Shown in pieces: positions 1 to 8,078 of a stretch of DNA of 33,403 bases (within the stretch, counting starts at the first letter, position 1; every line of letters starts with the position of its first letter). A model generated the notes under the pieces. It worked only from the letters and a program-made list of their open reading frames with translations. It made no database searches and was not told the DNA's origin. Both the position numbers and the translations under genes were made by a program. The DNA is from CAZUVQ01 sp964623915. GTDB taxonomy: Bacteria; Bacillota; Clostridia; UMGS1883; UMGS1540. The DNA lies in contig CAZUVQ010000005.1 of NCBI GenBank assembly GCA_964623915.1, positions 1 through 33,403 on the forward strand. Reading direction: 5' to 3'.

Positions 1-2
1 AT

Positions 3-500
3 AAGCACGGAAACATAACAGGCTGGCTTAATGAACTTGCTTTTGTGCCCGTTGATTTTTACAGCGGCGCAATGGTTGATGAGTGGAGCGGGGACTATGG
101 CTGTGGTGTCAAATATTTTTCTCAGGACTCTGTAATAAAGCTTGCCCCTGCCGCCGGAATTGAACTTGACGAGAAAAGCTCACCTGCAGAAAAGCTTAAG
201 GTTGTTCAGGAGCTTATGGCAAAGGATGATGAGAGGGCAAAAAAGATATATGAAACAATAGGCATATATTTTGGTTATTCACTTGCCTATTATTCGCTTT
301 TTTATGATATTGACCATGTTCTTATAATGGGGCGTGTTACCTCGGGTAAGGGCGGAGCGATAATTCTTGACAATGCCAAAAAAGTATTAAAAGAAGAATT
401 TCCGGAAGTTGTCGCAAAAATGGAGCTTCATATTCCTGATGAGAAGAGTAGGCGCGTAGGTCAGTCTGTAGCGGCGGCAAGCTTACCGCTAATTAAATAG
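3..500 (+). CDS. ROK-family protein, 3' part only
   Basis: This is the C-terminal part of a ROK-family (sugar kinase/regulator superfamily) protein. The reading frame is open to the left edge of the window, so the true start lies outside; the GTG at 45 is internal, because the frame codes for protein-like sequence (KHGNITGWLNELAFVP) before it. About 165 residues are visible and end at TAA 498-500. The glycine-rich stretch DHVLIMGRVTSGKGG resembles the late ROK segment where the second nucleotide-binding strand ends in a glycine turn. The ATP-binding N-terminus and any zinc-binding cysteine motif are not in view, so kinase activity cannot be judged. A strong hairpin follows and separates it from the convergent operon. 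The ROK assignment is by recognition of overall pattern, moderate certainty. Confidence 0.6.
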   Translation, partial: KHGNITGWLNELAFVPVDFYSGAMVDEWSGDYGCGVKYFSQDSVIKLAPAAGIELDEKSSPAEKLKVVQELMAKDDERAKKIYETIGIYFGYSLAYYSLFYDIDHVLIMGRVTSGKGGAIILDNAKKVLKEEFPEVVAKMELHIPDEKSRRVGQSVAAASLPLIK

Positions 501-532
501 AAAAATAGCGGCTTGCTATAATGCAAAACCGC

Positions 533-571
533 AAATTGCAACGAGCGGCATTTAGCCGCTCGTTGCAATTT
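533..571. terminator. Bidirectional hairpin terminator between convergent genes
   Basis: A perfect 17-bp inverted repeat (533-549 with 555-571) encloses a 5-base loop. It sits between the stop of the rightward ROK gene (500) and the stop of the leftward HAD gene (575). The tail is only modestly T-rich on both strands, so it may act as a bidirectional terminator or as a 3'-end stabilising hairpin. Confidence 0.7.
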
Positions 572-574
572 GTT

Positions 575-1348
575 CTATTCTGCGATATCTCCCACACCTT
601 CAAATATGTAGGTGGGGCGGTAGGGGAATAGGTTAATATCATCTTTTGAGGTTACGCCTGATAAGACAAGAACTGTGTCAAGCCCTGTTTCAATGCCTGC
701 TATAATATCGGTATCCATTCTGTCGCCTATCATACATGCCTCAATTGAATGAACGCCTAAAAGCTTTAAACCTGTTCTCATCATCAGAGGATTTGGTTTT
801 CCGACAAAATATGCCTGTTTTCCGCAAGCAAGCTCAACAGGTGCAATAAGGGCACGGCAAGCCGGAATTATTCCCGTTTCGGAAGGTCCTGTCATATCGG
901 GGTTCGTTCCTATAAGCTTTGCACCTTTGTTCACAAGGCTGACAGCTTTTAGCAGGCTTTCATAGTTATAGTTTGATGTTTCACCTACAATAACATAATC
1001 CGGATTATAGTCGTTCATAGAAATACCTTCATTGTAAATCGCATTTACAAGACCGGGAGCCCCTATACAATATGCGCTGCATCCGGGAGCCTGATGAGAT
1101 ATAAACCTTGCAGTTGCAAGAGCACTTGTATAAAAATGCTCCTCGCCCACATCAAGCCCCATTCTGCTGAGCTTTTGCTGAAGCTCACGGGGGGAGAGGG
1201 CACTTGAATTTGTAAGAAATAAATAGTTTTTATTTTCTTTTTTCAACCAGTCAAGAAACTTTGTCACACCTGGCAAAATACGGTTGCCATGGTAGATAAC
1301 ACCGTCCATATCACATATAAATCCTTTTTTTGAGCGTAAATTGTTCAT
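575..1348 (-). CDS. HAD-IIA family phosphatase (NagD/AraL-like)
   Basis: This 257-residue protein is a haloacid-dehalogenase superfamily hydrolase of subfamily IIA, the NagD/AraL group of sugar-phosphate and nucleotide phosphatases. The catalytic DxD motif is at Asp13 and Asp15 (ICDMDGVIYHG). The motif II region reads FLTNSSALSPREL, the motif III lysine lies in VGKPNPLMM, and the motif IV acidic site is MIGDRMDTDI near the C-terminus. Length is normal for the family. Its ATG overlaps the TGA of the upstream pgcA gene in an ATGA junction, and the GGAGGA that codes for the last glycines of pgcA is its ribosome binding site, so the two are translationally coupled. It is the last gene of the leftward lysS operon. 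The substrate cannot be told from sequence; a role next to phosphoglucomutase in sugar-phosphate clean-up is inference. Confidence 0.88.
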   Translation of the reverse strand: MNNLRSKKGFICDMDGVIYHGNRILPGVTKFLDWLKKENKNYLFLTNSSALSPRELQQKLSRMGLDVGEEHFYTSALATARFISHQAPGCSAYCIGAPGLVNAIYNEGISMNDYNPDYVIVGETSNYNYESLLKAVSLVNKGAKLIGTNPDMTGPSETGIIPACRALIAPVELACGKQAYFVGKPNPLMMRTGLKLLGVHSIEACMIGDRMDTDIIAGIETGLDTVLVLSGVTSKDDINLFPYRPTYIFEGVGDIAE

Positions 1349-3054
1349 TTATTTCCTCCGATTAATTCTTCAATTGTTTTTTTAATGGCAGTTGTCTTTT
1401 CTTCGTGCTTGTCGGAGAAAAACCCTGCATAAATTTTGAATTTTGGTTCAGTTCCCGAAGGACGGAATGCAAGAAAAGTATTGTCTTCTGTAACATAGCG
1501 TAAAACATTTGATTTAGGAAGCTCAAGAGGCTTTTCTGTGCCCTCCTTTAAATCGTATTCTATACCGCATTCAATATCTTTATATGATACAACAGGAGAG
1601 CCGGCAATGCTGTGTGGAGGGTTGCTTCGTAAGCTTTGCATAATCTTTGAAATTTTTTCCATACCGTCAATGCCGCGGAAATAACGGCTTTCACCGTATT
1701 CTCCGAAACGACCGTATTTTTTGTAAAGCTCATTGAGCCCGTTATAAAGCGTCATGCCTTCCAGTGCATATCTGCAAGCCATTTCAATAATCAGCATGGA
1801 TGCACAAACGGCATCCTTGTCCCTGACGTATGTTCCGGGAAGATAACCATAACTCTCTTCAAATCCCAAAATATATGTTTTTTCTTTTGTGTTTTCGTAT
1901 TCACGGATTTTTTCGGCTATAAACTTAAATCCTGTCAGAACGTCAATAAGTTCTACCCCGTAATTTTCTGTAATTTTCCTTGTAATTTCATTTGTGACAA
2001 CAGTCTTAATTACCACTGCGTTTTTGGGAAGTGTGCCATTTTTCTTCATTTCAGAGAGCATATATTCTGTTAACAGTGCGCCTGTCTGATTTCCTGTTAA
2101 GGGAATATATTCACCATCATCATTTTTTATAACAACACCAACTCTGTCAGAATCAGGGTCAGTACCAATAATCAGATTTGCATTTTCTTGTCTGGCTTTT
2201 TCAATAGCAAGGGCAAAGCCTTCAAAATTTTCGGGATTAGGGCTTGCTACCGTTGGAAAGTTACCGTCTGGCATCTCCTGTTCGGGAACAACTAAAAGAT
2301 TGTTACCGCATCTTTTTATTATTTCTCTGACAGGTATGTTGCCTGCACCGTGAAACGGTGTATAAATAATTTTCAGATTTGCCCGTTTAATGTAATATTT
2401 ATTTATAGAATGAGCTAAAATTACTTCATAATATGCTTCATCTACCTCTTTGCTGATATATATGAGAAGGCCTTTTTCCATTGCCTCATGTTCGTCCATG
2501 GGTAAAACGGAAAAGGGGTCAATTGATTCCATGTTTTTTGTTATCGCATCGGCTGCTTCATTGATGACCTGAGCACCGTCTTCACCGTATGCTTTGTAAC
2601 CGTTGTATTCCTTGGGGTTATGGCTTGCTGTTATCACAACACCTGCCGCACACTTTAATTTTCTTACGGCAAAGCTAAGCTCGGGCGTGGGCCGAAGAGC
2701 ATCAAACAAATAGGCTTTGACACCGTGTTTTGCCAGTACAAGTGCTGTGTCTTTTGCGAATAGTGCAGAATTGTTTCTTGAATCATAAGCAATTGCAACG
2801 CCCTTATCACTTTTTCCTGAATCAACGAGATATTTAGCAAGACCTGCTGTGGCACGCCTTACAGTATAGATATTCATATTGTTGCTGCCTGCGCCCATAA
2901 TACCGCGAAGACCGCCTGTTCCAAATTCAAGGTCTTTGGAAAAACGCATTTTCTTTTCTTCTTCGTTATTTTTTATAGATTCAAGTTCAGCTCGAAGAGA
3001 TAAGTCCAAATCCTTAAAATTTAACCAGGTATTAAATACTTTATTATAATCCAT
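1345..3054 (-). CDS. pgcA: Alpha-phosphoglucomutase / phosphomannomutase
   Basis: This 569-residue enzyme of the alpha-D-phosphohexomutase superfamily interconverts glucose-1-phosphate and glucose-6-phosphate (or the mannose equivalents) in the cytoplasm. The phosphoserine loop is TASHNPKEYNGYK with Ser144. The metal-binding loop is GTDPDSDRVG with Asp299, Asp301 and Asp303. The sugar-binding loop is GFEESYGYLPG, and the phosphate-binding loop near the C-terminus is RPSGTEPKFK. All four signature loops are intact. Length matches the long bacterial PgcA type (about 570-580 residues). The start ATG lies 3 bases beyond the rqcH stop with GGAGCA upstream, and its own stop overlaps the HAD gene. 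It therefore belongs to the rqcH-pgcA-HAD tail of the leftward operon. Supply of glucose-1-phosphate for cell-wall or polysaccharide precursors is the likely role. Confidence 0.93.
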   Translation of the reverse strand: MDYNKVFNTWLNFKDLDLSLRAELESIKNNEEEKKMRFSKDLEFGTGGLRGIMGAGSNNMNIYTVRRATAGLAKYLVDSGKSDKGVAIAYDSRNNSALFAKDTALVLAKHGVKAYLFDALRPTPELSFAVRKLKCAAGVVITASHNPKEYNGYKAYGEDGAQVINEAADAITKNMESIDPFSVLPMDEHEAMEKGLLIYISKEVDEAYYEVILAHSINKYYIKRANLKIIYTPFHGAGNIPVREIIKRCGNNLLVVPEQEMPDGNFPTVASPNPENFEGFALAIEKARQENANLIIGTDPDSDRVGVVIKNDDGEYIPLTGNQTGALLTEYMLSEMKKNGTLPKNAVVIKTVVTNEITRKITENYGVELIDVLTGFKFIAEKIREYENTKEKTYILGFEESYGYLPGTYVRDKDAVCASMLIIEMACRYALEGMTLYNGLNELYKKYGRFGEYGESRYFRGIDGMEKISKIMQSLRSNPPHSIAGSPVVSYKDIECGIEYDLKEGTEKPLELPKSNVLRYVTEDNTFLAFRPSGTEPKFKIYAGFFSDKHEEKTTAIKKTIEELIGGNK

Positions 3055-3057
3055 GTT

Positions 3058-4797
3058 CTATTGCTCCTTAAACTTTTTTGGGGGGACATATGCCGTTTTA
3101 TAGCTTACATATATGACCTTGCCCGGCATTGCGCCGGAAGGTTTTTTTACATTTCTTATCAAGGTATAATCAACCTCAAGCATACCACTTTCCCTGCCGC
3201 TTGAATAATATGCCGCAAGTGAGGCTGCCACCTCAACCACTTCATTCGGTATTTCCTCACCCTGGTTTTTAATTAAGACATGGGAGCCGGGAATATCCTT
3301 TGTGTGAAGCCACATATCGTAGCTTTTGCCTAATTTTAAAGTGACATAATCATTTTGATTATTATTTCTGCCAACATAAATTTCATAACCCATATATTCA
3401 AATTTTAATGGCTTTGACGGCAACGGCTTTTGCCGGTTTTTCTTTGTGGTTACTGATTTAATGTATCCGCCCGAGGTCAGCTCCTGACGAATATCCATAA
3501 TATCCTGCTCAGTTTCCGCAATATCTATAGTACCAAGTACAGAGGTAAGATATTCAATTTCATCTAAGTTTTTTGATAATTGAACACTTACCATTTCCTC
3601 TGCTGTTTTGGCTTTTCTGTATTTGGAAAAATAGAAAGCCGCATTTTTGGAGGGTGACTTTGTGGTGTCCATAGGTATTTCAACTACGGGCAGATTTTCG
3701 TCATAAAAATTTTCAAGACTAACCTTGTCCTCGCCCTCTTTTATTCTGTATAGGTTAGCGGTAATCAAATCACCGAAAATTTTATATTCGTCCTTGTGTG
3801 CAGCCTCTGCTAACTTTTCCTGTTGGAGCTGGAGCTTTTTTTTGCAGCGTTCAAGAGCATTTGTAACAACCTTTCGTGTTGCCGCTCCTTTATGCCTCAT
3901 TCTTTCCCATTTATCCTTTGAGCAATAAAACTCGTCCATGGCCTCGCTGATATCATCATAATACTCTTTTTGAGCAAGATTGCCGTACAGCGTTACATCA
4001 TATGCGGCAAACTCCATGGTTTTTCCTGTGACAGGATCCTTGACAACGCAAGGGCTGAATTTGCCGTTCTTTAAGATAGATATAAAATCATAGCACACAT
4101 CGCTCACAGATTTTAAGTTGTTTGCCGTAAGCCTACCAGCAACATCACCAACCGCTCTGTACGCTATTTCACGGCCGATTAGGGGGCTTGTACCGCCAAT
4201 TAAGCGGACAACGGCTTTTTCTATAAGTGCTTCAGCATCACATGAAAGAAAAGCTTCAAAAACCTTATCATAGTTCGCTTCAAAAGGGGACAGCTTATCC
4301 TGGGAGGGTGGACGGCAATAGGACAGACCCGGTAAAACGCACCTGACACTGCTCACTGTAATATCAACATGTTTAATGCTGTCAATAACCTTGTCTCCTG
4401 AAACAAGAATAATATTACTGTGCCTGCCCATAAGCTCACAAATAATATGGTATTCACGTAAATCTCCAAGCTCATCACGGGATTCTATTTCAATGTCCAA
4501 TATTCTTTCAAAGGAAGGCTGTGTAACAGATTTAATTCTGCCTCCACTTATATGCTTTCGCAAAAGCATGCAAAACATTGGAGCTGAAAGAGGATTTTGT
4601 TTTGTACTATCAGTCAGGTGCACCCTGGGGTTAGATGAATCGGCTGACATGATAAGCTTATACTGCTCACGTAAGTTTTTAATATACAGCCATAGCTCAT
4701 CCTTTTCGGGTTGATGAACCTTTTCAATTCTACCGCCAACAAGCTTTGCATTAAGCTCTTTTGTAATAGCGGTTACGGCAATACCGTCAAGTGGCAT
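3058..4797 (-). CDS. rqcH: RqcH (NFACT family, ribosome quality control)
   Basis: This 579-residue NFACT protein is the bacterial Rqc2 homologue. It binds obstructed large ribosomal subunits and recruits tRNA-Ala to add C-terminal alanine tails to stalled nascent chains. It was formerly annotated as fibronectin-binding protein (FbpA). The NFACT-N domain starts at residue 1 (MPLDGIAVTAI). A central coiled coil covers roughly residues 280-430. The C-terminal NFACT-R domain carries the signature DIPGSHVLIKNQGEEIPN around residue 500. Residues 97-98, where Bacillus subtilis RqcH has the functional Asp-Arg pair, read Glu-Arg here. The start is fixed by AAGGAG about 8 bases upstream. A terminator-like hairpin lies just before that site, so expression probably depends on read-through from lysS. 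Length is normal. Confidence 0.93.
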   Translation of the reverse strand: MPLDGIAVTAITKELNAKLVGGRIEKVHQPEKDELWLYIKNLREQYKLIMSADSSNPRVHLTDSTKQNPLSAPMFCMLLRKHISGGRIKSVTQPSFERILDIEIESRDELGDLREYHIICELMGRHSNIILVSGDKVIDSIKHVDITVSSVRCVLPGLSYCRPPSQDKLSPFEANYDKVFEAFLSCDAEALIEKAVVRLIGGTSPLIGREIAYRAVGDVAGRLTANNLKSVSDVCYDFISILKNGKFSPCVVKDPVTGKTMEFAAYDVTLYGNLAQKEYYDDISEAMDEFYCSKDKWERMRHKGAATRKVVTNALERCKKKLQLQQEKLAEAAHKDEYKIFGDLITANLYRIKEGEDKVSLENFYDENLPVVEIPMDTTKSPSKNAAFYFSKYRKAKTAEEMVSVQLSKNLDEIEYLTSVLGTIDIAETEQDIMDIRQELTSGGYIKSVTTKKNRQKPLPSKPLKFEYMGYEIYVGRNNNQNDYVTLKLGKSYDMWLHTKDIPGSHVLIKNQGEEIPNEVVEVAASLAAYYSSGRESGMLEVDYTLIRNVKKPSGAMPGKVIYVSYKTAYVPPKKFKEQ

Positions 4798-4809
4798 AGA
4801 TATTCTCCT

Positions 4810-4837
4810 TATATAAAAGACAGCTTAAGCTGTCTTT
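4810..4837 (-). terminator. Intrinsic terminator/attenuator before rqcH
   Basis: Bases 4816-4837 form a perfect 22-base palindrome. Read leftward it gives a GACAGC stem with a TTAA loop followed by TTTTATAT, the form of a rho-independent terminator. It follows the mutarotase-like gene stop (4846) and ends about 12 bases before the rqcH start, leaving no room for a normal promoter. Partial termination inside the operon is the likely role. Confidence 0.7.
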
Positions 4838-4845
4838 ATAATACT

Positions 4846-5763
4846 TTATAAATTGTTCAATACTATTTCTTCAATTTTATCATCTTCAAAGCCCGGAAAT
4901 TCTACATTAGGCACAAGTTTCCAACGTTCAGCATGAAGAACTGATGCATCAGGCGGTAAAATTTCCAAGGCACCAAGGCTTTCGATTTCAAGAATTTGTT
5001 GGTTTGTATATGTTTCAAAGTTCATACCGTTATCAGGGTAAATTGCATCTTCATCATATCCGAAATATTTACAGAACAAATCTGAGTTGTTAAAATAAGC
5101 CGCAAAACCCTGCGGATTTGCACAACCAATTTTAAATGGATGGGGATCGTCTGTCTGTTCAAGATATAAATATCTGTCATTCATATGAAAACGCTTGTCG
5201 GTAAAACGTGAATATGTCCAGAAAGACATAAAACGGTTTGGCAATAATGCAGGACCTTCCTGCAAAACCGGAATAACACAAACACCGCCTTTTGCCATAA
5301 CGGATATTGCCCAAGGTGCAAGCTCAACTTCCCATGCGCCGGTATTTTTGATTTTGTGGCATACTTCAACCTCGCCGTTGCCCATAAGAGTTATTTCCAT
5401 TGATAACTCGAGTTGTGTGTACGGCTGGGGTATTTGATAAAGGTATAGAGTATTTTCCTTTATCTCATAACGGCATGGTTTGTTATCGGGAAAATATGTG
5501 CGAGGCAGCTTTTCAGGGCTTGCCCATAAACGGTGACCGCCAAAGTTGTGCCAGATGCCGTTGTCACCAAATACGGAATATGTTTCGTTTGTGGGCTCGT
5601 TTTTGTCAAACTCACAGTTTTCGCCAAGCATATTTTCGCCGCCGACCTTTGAAAAACGGATTATCCTCGGGCCTATATCAACAGTTGCATAAAGCTCAAT
5701 AACACCGTCGGTAATAGCAATACATTTACCGAATGCTTTATAATTTATTTCTTTATATTCCAT
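4846..5763 (-). CDS. Galactose-mutarotase-like fold protein (DUF4380-type)
   Basis: This 305-residue soluble protein has the look of the aldose-1-epimerase/galactose mutarotase superfamily. It is rich in aromatic beta-strand sequence, with GIWHNFGGHRLWASPE near residue 70 and a long all-beta pattern throughout (for example GEVEVCHKIKNTGAWEVELA). It resembles the DUF4380-type group, whose substrate is not firmly known; binding of a sugar ring is inferred from the fold only. There is no signal peptide. Its ATG shares one base with the TAA of the upstream gene (TAATG at 5763), so it is co-translated with the small membrane protein. A terminator-like hairpin follows. Its position behind lysS gives no direct clue to function. 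Confidence 0.65.
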   Translation of the reverse strand: MEYKEINYKAFGKCIAITDGVIELYATVDIGPRIIRFSKVGGENMLGENCEFDKNEPTNETYSVFGDNGIWHNFGGHRLWASPEKLPRTYFPDNKPCRYEIKENTLYLYQIPQPYTQLELSMEITLMGNGEVEVCHKIKNTGAWEVELAPWAISVMAKGGVCVIPVLQEGPALLPNRFMSFWTYSRFTDKRFHMNDRYLYLEQTDDPHPFKIGCANPQGFAAYFNNSDLFCKYFGYDEDAIYPDNGMNFETYTNQQILEIESLGALEILPPDASVLHAERWKLVPNVEFPGFEDDKIEEIVLNNL

Positions 5764-6377
5764 TATTTTATAAACTCCTTTAATATATTTTCTGAAGCTT
5801 TGTAAATTTCATTTATGTTTTTTTTGTTTTTTACCGAGTCAGTTATCGCCAGAATACCAACATAAAGGTTTTCCTTTGCCATATTGTTTTCAACAAGAAA
5901 AGGACAATCAAGAGTTGATAAAGCAATGGGCATGCCGTTATATTTCAGGCTGTTATCAAGGTATTTTTTGTCTATGATTCCTTCTAACGGTTGAAACATG
6001 TCGGAGTACATCTCATTTGCAAAAAAATCCTTTTCCATGATATATATTCTTGTACTTCCGTCAACAAATGTTATGGCAAGCTTTTGGGACATATAAAAAT
6101 CAGCTTCGCCGGTAGGTTTTTCAGGTATTATAATGCTGTCTAAATATACTGCAATATTTCCATCGCCGTTTACATCAGGAACAATATTTTTTAGTGATTG
6201 CTGAATCTGGTCTGTGGAAATATAAGAAGTACCCACATGTGCCAGCTGCATGTCAAACTCCACATTTTTTGCGCATTGAACAATGCTTGTTACCAGTATT
6301 ATAGAAACGAACAGGCCAACGATAGTATGAATTTTATAGTAATACCAGTAGTTTTCTAATTTTTTTTTAAAAGTCAT
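5763..6377 (-). CDS. Membrane-anchored protein of unknown function
   Basis: I do not recognise a named family. The 204-residue product starts with a basic, aromatic cytoplasmic stretch (KKKLENYWYYYKIH). One hydrophobic helix follows at about residues 17-35, then roughly 165 residues that would face outside. Cys36 directly follows the helix, but the preceding IVQ does not fit a lipobox, so a simple N-terminal anchor is more likely than a lipoprotein. The external part contains a DVNGDGNIAVYLD segment that looks like a short acidic, dockerin- or calcium-loop-like stretch. The gene begins one base after the lysS stop and overlaps the next gene by one base, so it is part of the lysS operon. Similar short proteins with a WxYYKIH-like start occur in Clostridia from my memory; that point needs a search. 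Confidence 0.7.
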   Translation of the reverse strand: MTFKKKLENYWYYYKIHTIVGLFVSIILVTSIVQCAKNVEFDMQLAHVGTSYISTDQIQQSLKNIVPDVNGDGNIAVYLDSIIIPEKPTGEADFYMSQKLAITFVDGSTRIYIMEKDFFANEMYSDMFQPLEGIIDKKYLDNSLKYNGMPIALSTLDCPFLVENNMAKENLYVGILAITDSVKNKKNINEIYKASENILKEFIK

Positions 6378-6378
6378 T

Positions 6379-7881
6379 TTAATCCCTCAGTTTCATTGTC
6401 GGAAACAACAGAACATCACGGATTGAATATGAATCCGTTAAAAGCATAACAAGCCTGTCGATACCTATGCCAAGACCACCTGTTGGAGGCATGCCGTATT
6501 CAAGCGCATTTACATAATCATCATCCATCATGTTTGCCTCATCGTCGCCTGCTTCACGCAGAGCAACCTGATGGATAAAACGTTCCTTTTGATCAATAGG
6601 GTCATTAAGCTCTGAAAAAGCATTGCCAAGCTCACGTCCCGTAATAAAAAACTCAAATCTTTCCGTGAAGTCAGGGTCATCCTTCTTGCGTTTTGCCAAA
6701 GGAGAAACTTCAACGGGGTAGTCTAAAATAAATGTGGGCTGAACAAGCTTTTCTTCTACAAGCGCATCAAAAACAGTATAAATAATTTCGCCGCGGCTTT
6801 TATTTTTTTCAACCTCAATACCAAGTTCTTTTGCAAGAGAACTTGCTTCTTTGGCAGTTTTTGTAACAGAAAAATCAGCGCCTGCATATTTTAAAATCGA
6901 GTCAACCATAGTAATGCGTTCCCATTTACCCTTTGCAAGCTCAATTTCTTCACCCTGATATGTTACTTTGGTTGTACCTAAAACGTTTTGTGCCACTGTT
7001 GAAATCATGCCCTCTGTAATATCCATCATACCGTGATAATCTGTATAAGCCTCATAAAGCTCAATAGTGGTAAATTCGGGGTTATGCTTAGGGTCCATAC
7101 CCTCATTACGGAAAATCCTTCCTATTTCATAAACCTTTTCAAGACCGCCGACAATAAGTCTCTTTAAATGAAGTTCCGTTGCTATACGAAGATACATATC
7201 TATATCAAGTGTGTTGTGGTGTGTAATGAAAGGACGTGCAGCGGCTCCTCCGGGAATGGTATTTAAAATGGGGGTTTCAACCTCAAGATAGCCGAGCTTG
7301 TCAAGATATGACCTGATTTCTTTGATTATTTTGCTTCGCAGGACGAAAGTGTTTCTCACATCAGGATTAATAATAAGGTCAACATATCTTTGACGGTATT
7401 TAAGCTCAATATCCTTAAGACCGTGCCATTTTTCCGGAAGCGGCTGCAATGATTTTGCAAGAAGCTTGATTTCCTTGACCTTGATGGAAATTTCGCCCAT
7501 ATGCGTTTTGAATACTTCACCGCAAATACCGATAATATCACCTATATCAAATTTTTTAAACTCAAGATAAGGCTCGTCACCGATTTCATCACGGCGAACA
7601 TAAAGCTGAATTTTTCCGTCACGGTCAGCCAAGTCGCAAAAAGATGCTTTACCCATAATGCGCTTTGACATCATTCTGCCGGCGAGAGAAACCTCTTTGC
7701 CTTCCATTTCTTCAAAATTTCCTTTTATGTCCAAAACAGAGTGTGTGCGCTCAAATTTAACTTCTTCAAAAGGGTTTTTTTCGTTTTCTTTGAGTTCTGA
7801 TAGCTTTTCACGACGGATTTTTAATATTTCATTTAAATCCTGCTCCGTAATGGAGACCTGATTTACGTTGTTTTCGTTCAT
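6379..7881 (-). CDS. lysS: Lysyl-tRNA synthetase, class II
   Basis: This 500-residue class IIb lysyl-tRNA synthetase charges tRNA-Lys. An N-terminal OB-fold anticodon-binding domain covers about residues 60-170 (VSLAGRMMSKRIMGKASFCD). The catalytic domain follows: motif 2 is FRNEGMDPKHNPEFTTIE near residue 262, and motif 3 is GGLGIGIDRLVMLLT near residue 468. Length is typical (about 490-505). The start ATG has CAGGAGTG upstream with good spacing. A strong promoter (7917-7945) places the transcription start about 30 bases before the ATG, so the leader is too short for a T-box. It is the first gene of the leftward operon, with the next gene starting one base after its stop. Confidence 0.97.
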   Translation of the reverse strand: MNENNVNQVSITEQDLNEILKIRREKLSELKENEKNPFEEVKFERTHSVLDIKGNFEEMEGKEVSLAGRMMSKRIMGKASFCDLADRDGKIQLYVRRDEIGDEPYLEFKKFDIGDIIGICGEVFKTHMGEISIKVKEIKLLAKSLQPLPEKWHGLKDIELKYRQRYVDLIINPDVRNTFVLRSKIIKEIRSYLDKLGYLEVETPILNTIPGGAAARPFITHHNTLDIDMYLRIATELHLKRLIVGGLEKVYEIGRIFRNEGMDPKHNPEFTTIELYEAYTDYHGMMDITEGMISTVAQNVLGTTKVTYQGEEIELAKGKWERITMVDSILKYAGADFSVTKTAKEASSLAKELGIEVEKNKSRGEIIYTVFDALVEEKLVQPTFILDYPVEVSPLAKRKKDDPDFTERFEFFITGRELGNAFSELNDPIDQKERFIHQVALREAGDDEANMMDDDYVNALEYGMPPTGGLGIGIDRLVMLLTDSYSIRDVLLFPTMKLRD

Positions 7882-7916
7882 TTTAAATCACTCCTGAGTA
7901 TAATAATATGTTATAT

Positions 7917-7945
7917 ATAATACCACATTTTGTATAACTTGTCAA
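7917..7945 (-). promoter_or_regulatory. SigA-type promoter of the lysS operon
   Basis: On the minus strand TTGACA (7945-7940) is followed after 17 bases by TATTAT (7922-7917). This is close to ideal for the housekeeping sigma factor. The expected start point is near 7910, leaving a leader of about 30 bases that carries CAGGAGTG before the lysS ATG. Confidence 0.8.
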
Positions 7946-8016
7946 AATATTTTTACTATACATTAAACTGTATATATTACAAGAATCTTACAAATGTAGA
8001 AATATGTCAAATGGGC

Positions 8017-8044
8017 TTGACAATTTGTATGGTAAGAGTATAAA
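8017..8044 (+). promoter_or_regulatory. SigA-type promoter of the Gfo/Idh/MocA gene
   Basis: TTGACA (8017-8022) and TATAAA (8039-8044) are 16 bases apart. The ribosome binding site GAAAGAGG (8064-8071) and the ATG at 8079 follow. It is divergent from the lysS promoter, with about 70 bases between the two -35 boxes. Confidence 0.75.
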
Positions 8045-8078
8045 GTATATGTATAATAAGATAGAAAGAGGTTGAAAA

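Noticed and set aside
7882..7945. T-box or lysine riboswitch before lysS
   Set aside because: The promoter leaves a leader of only about 30 bases, too short for either.
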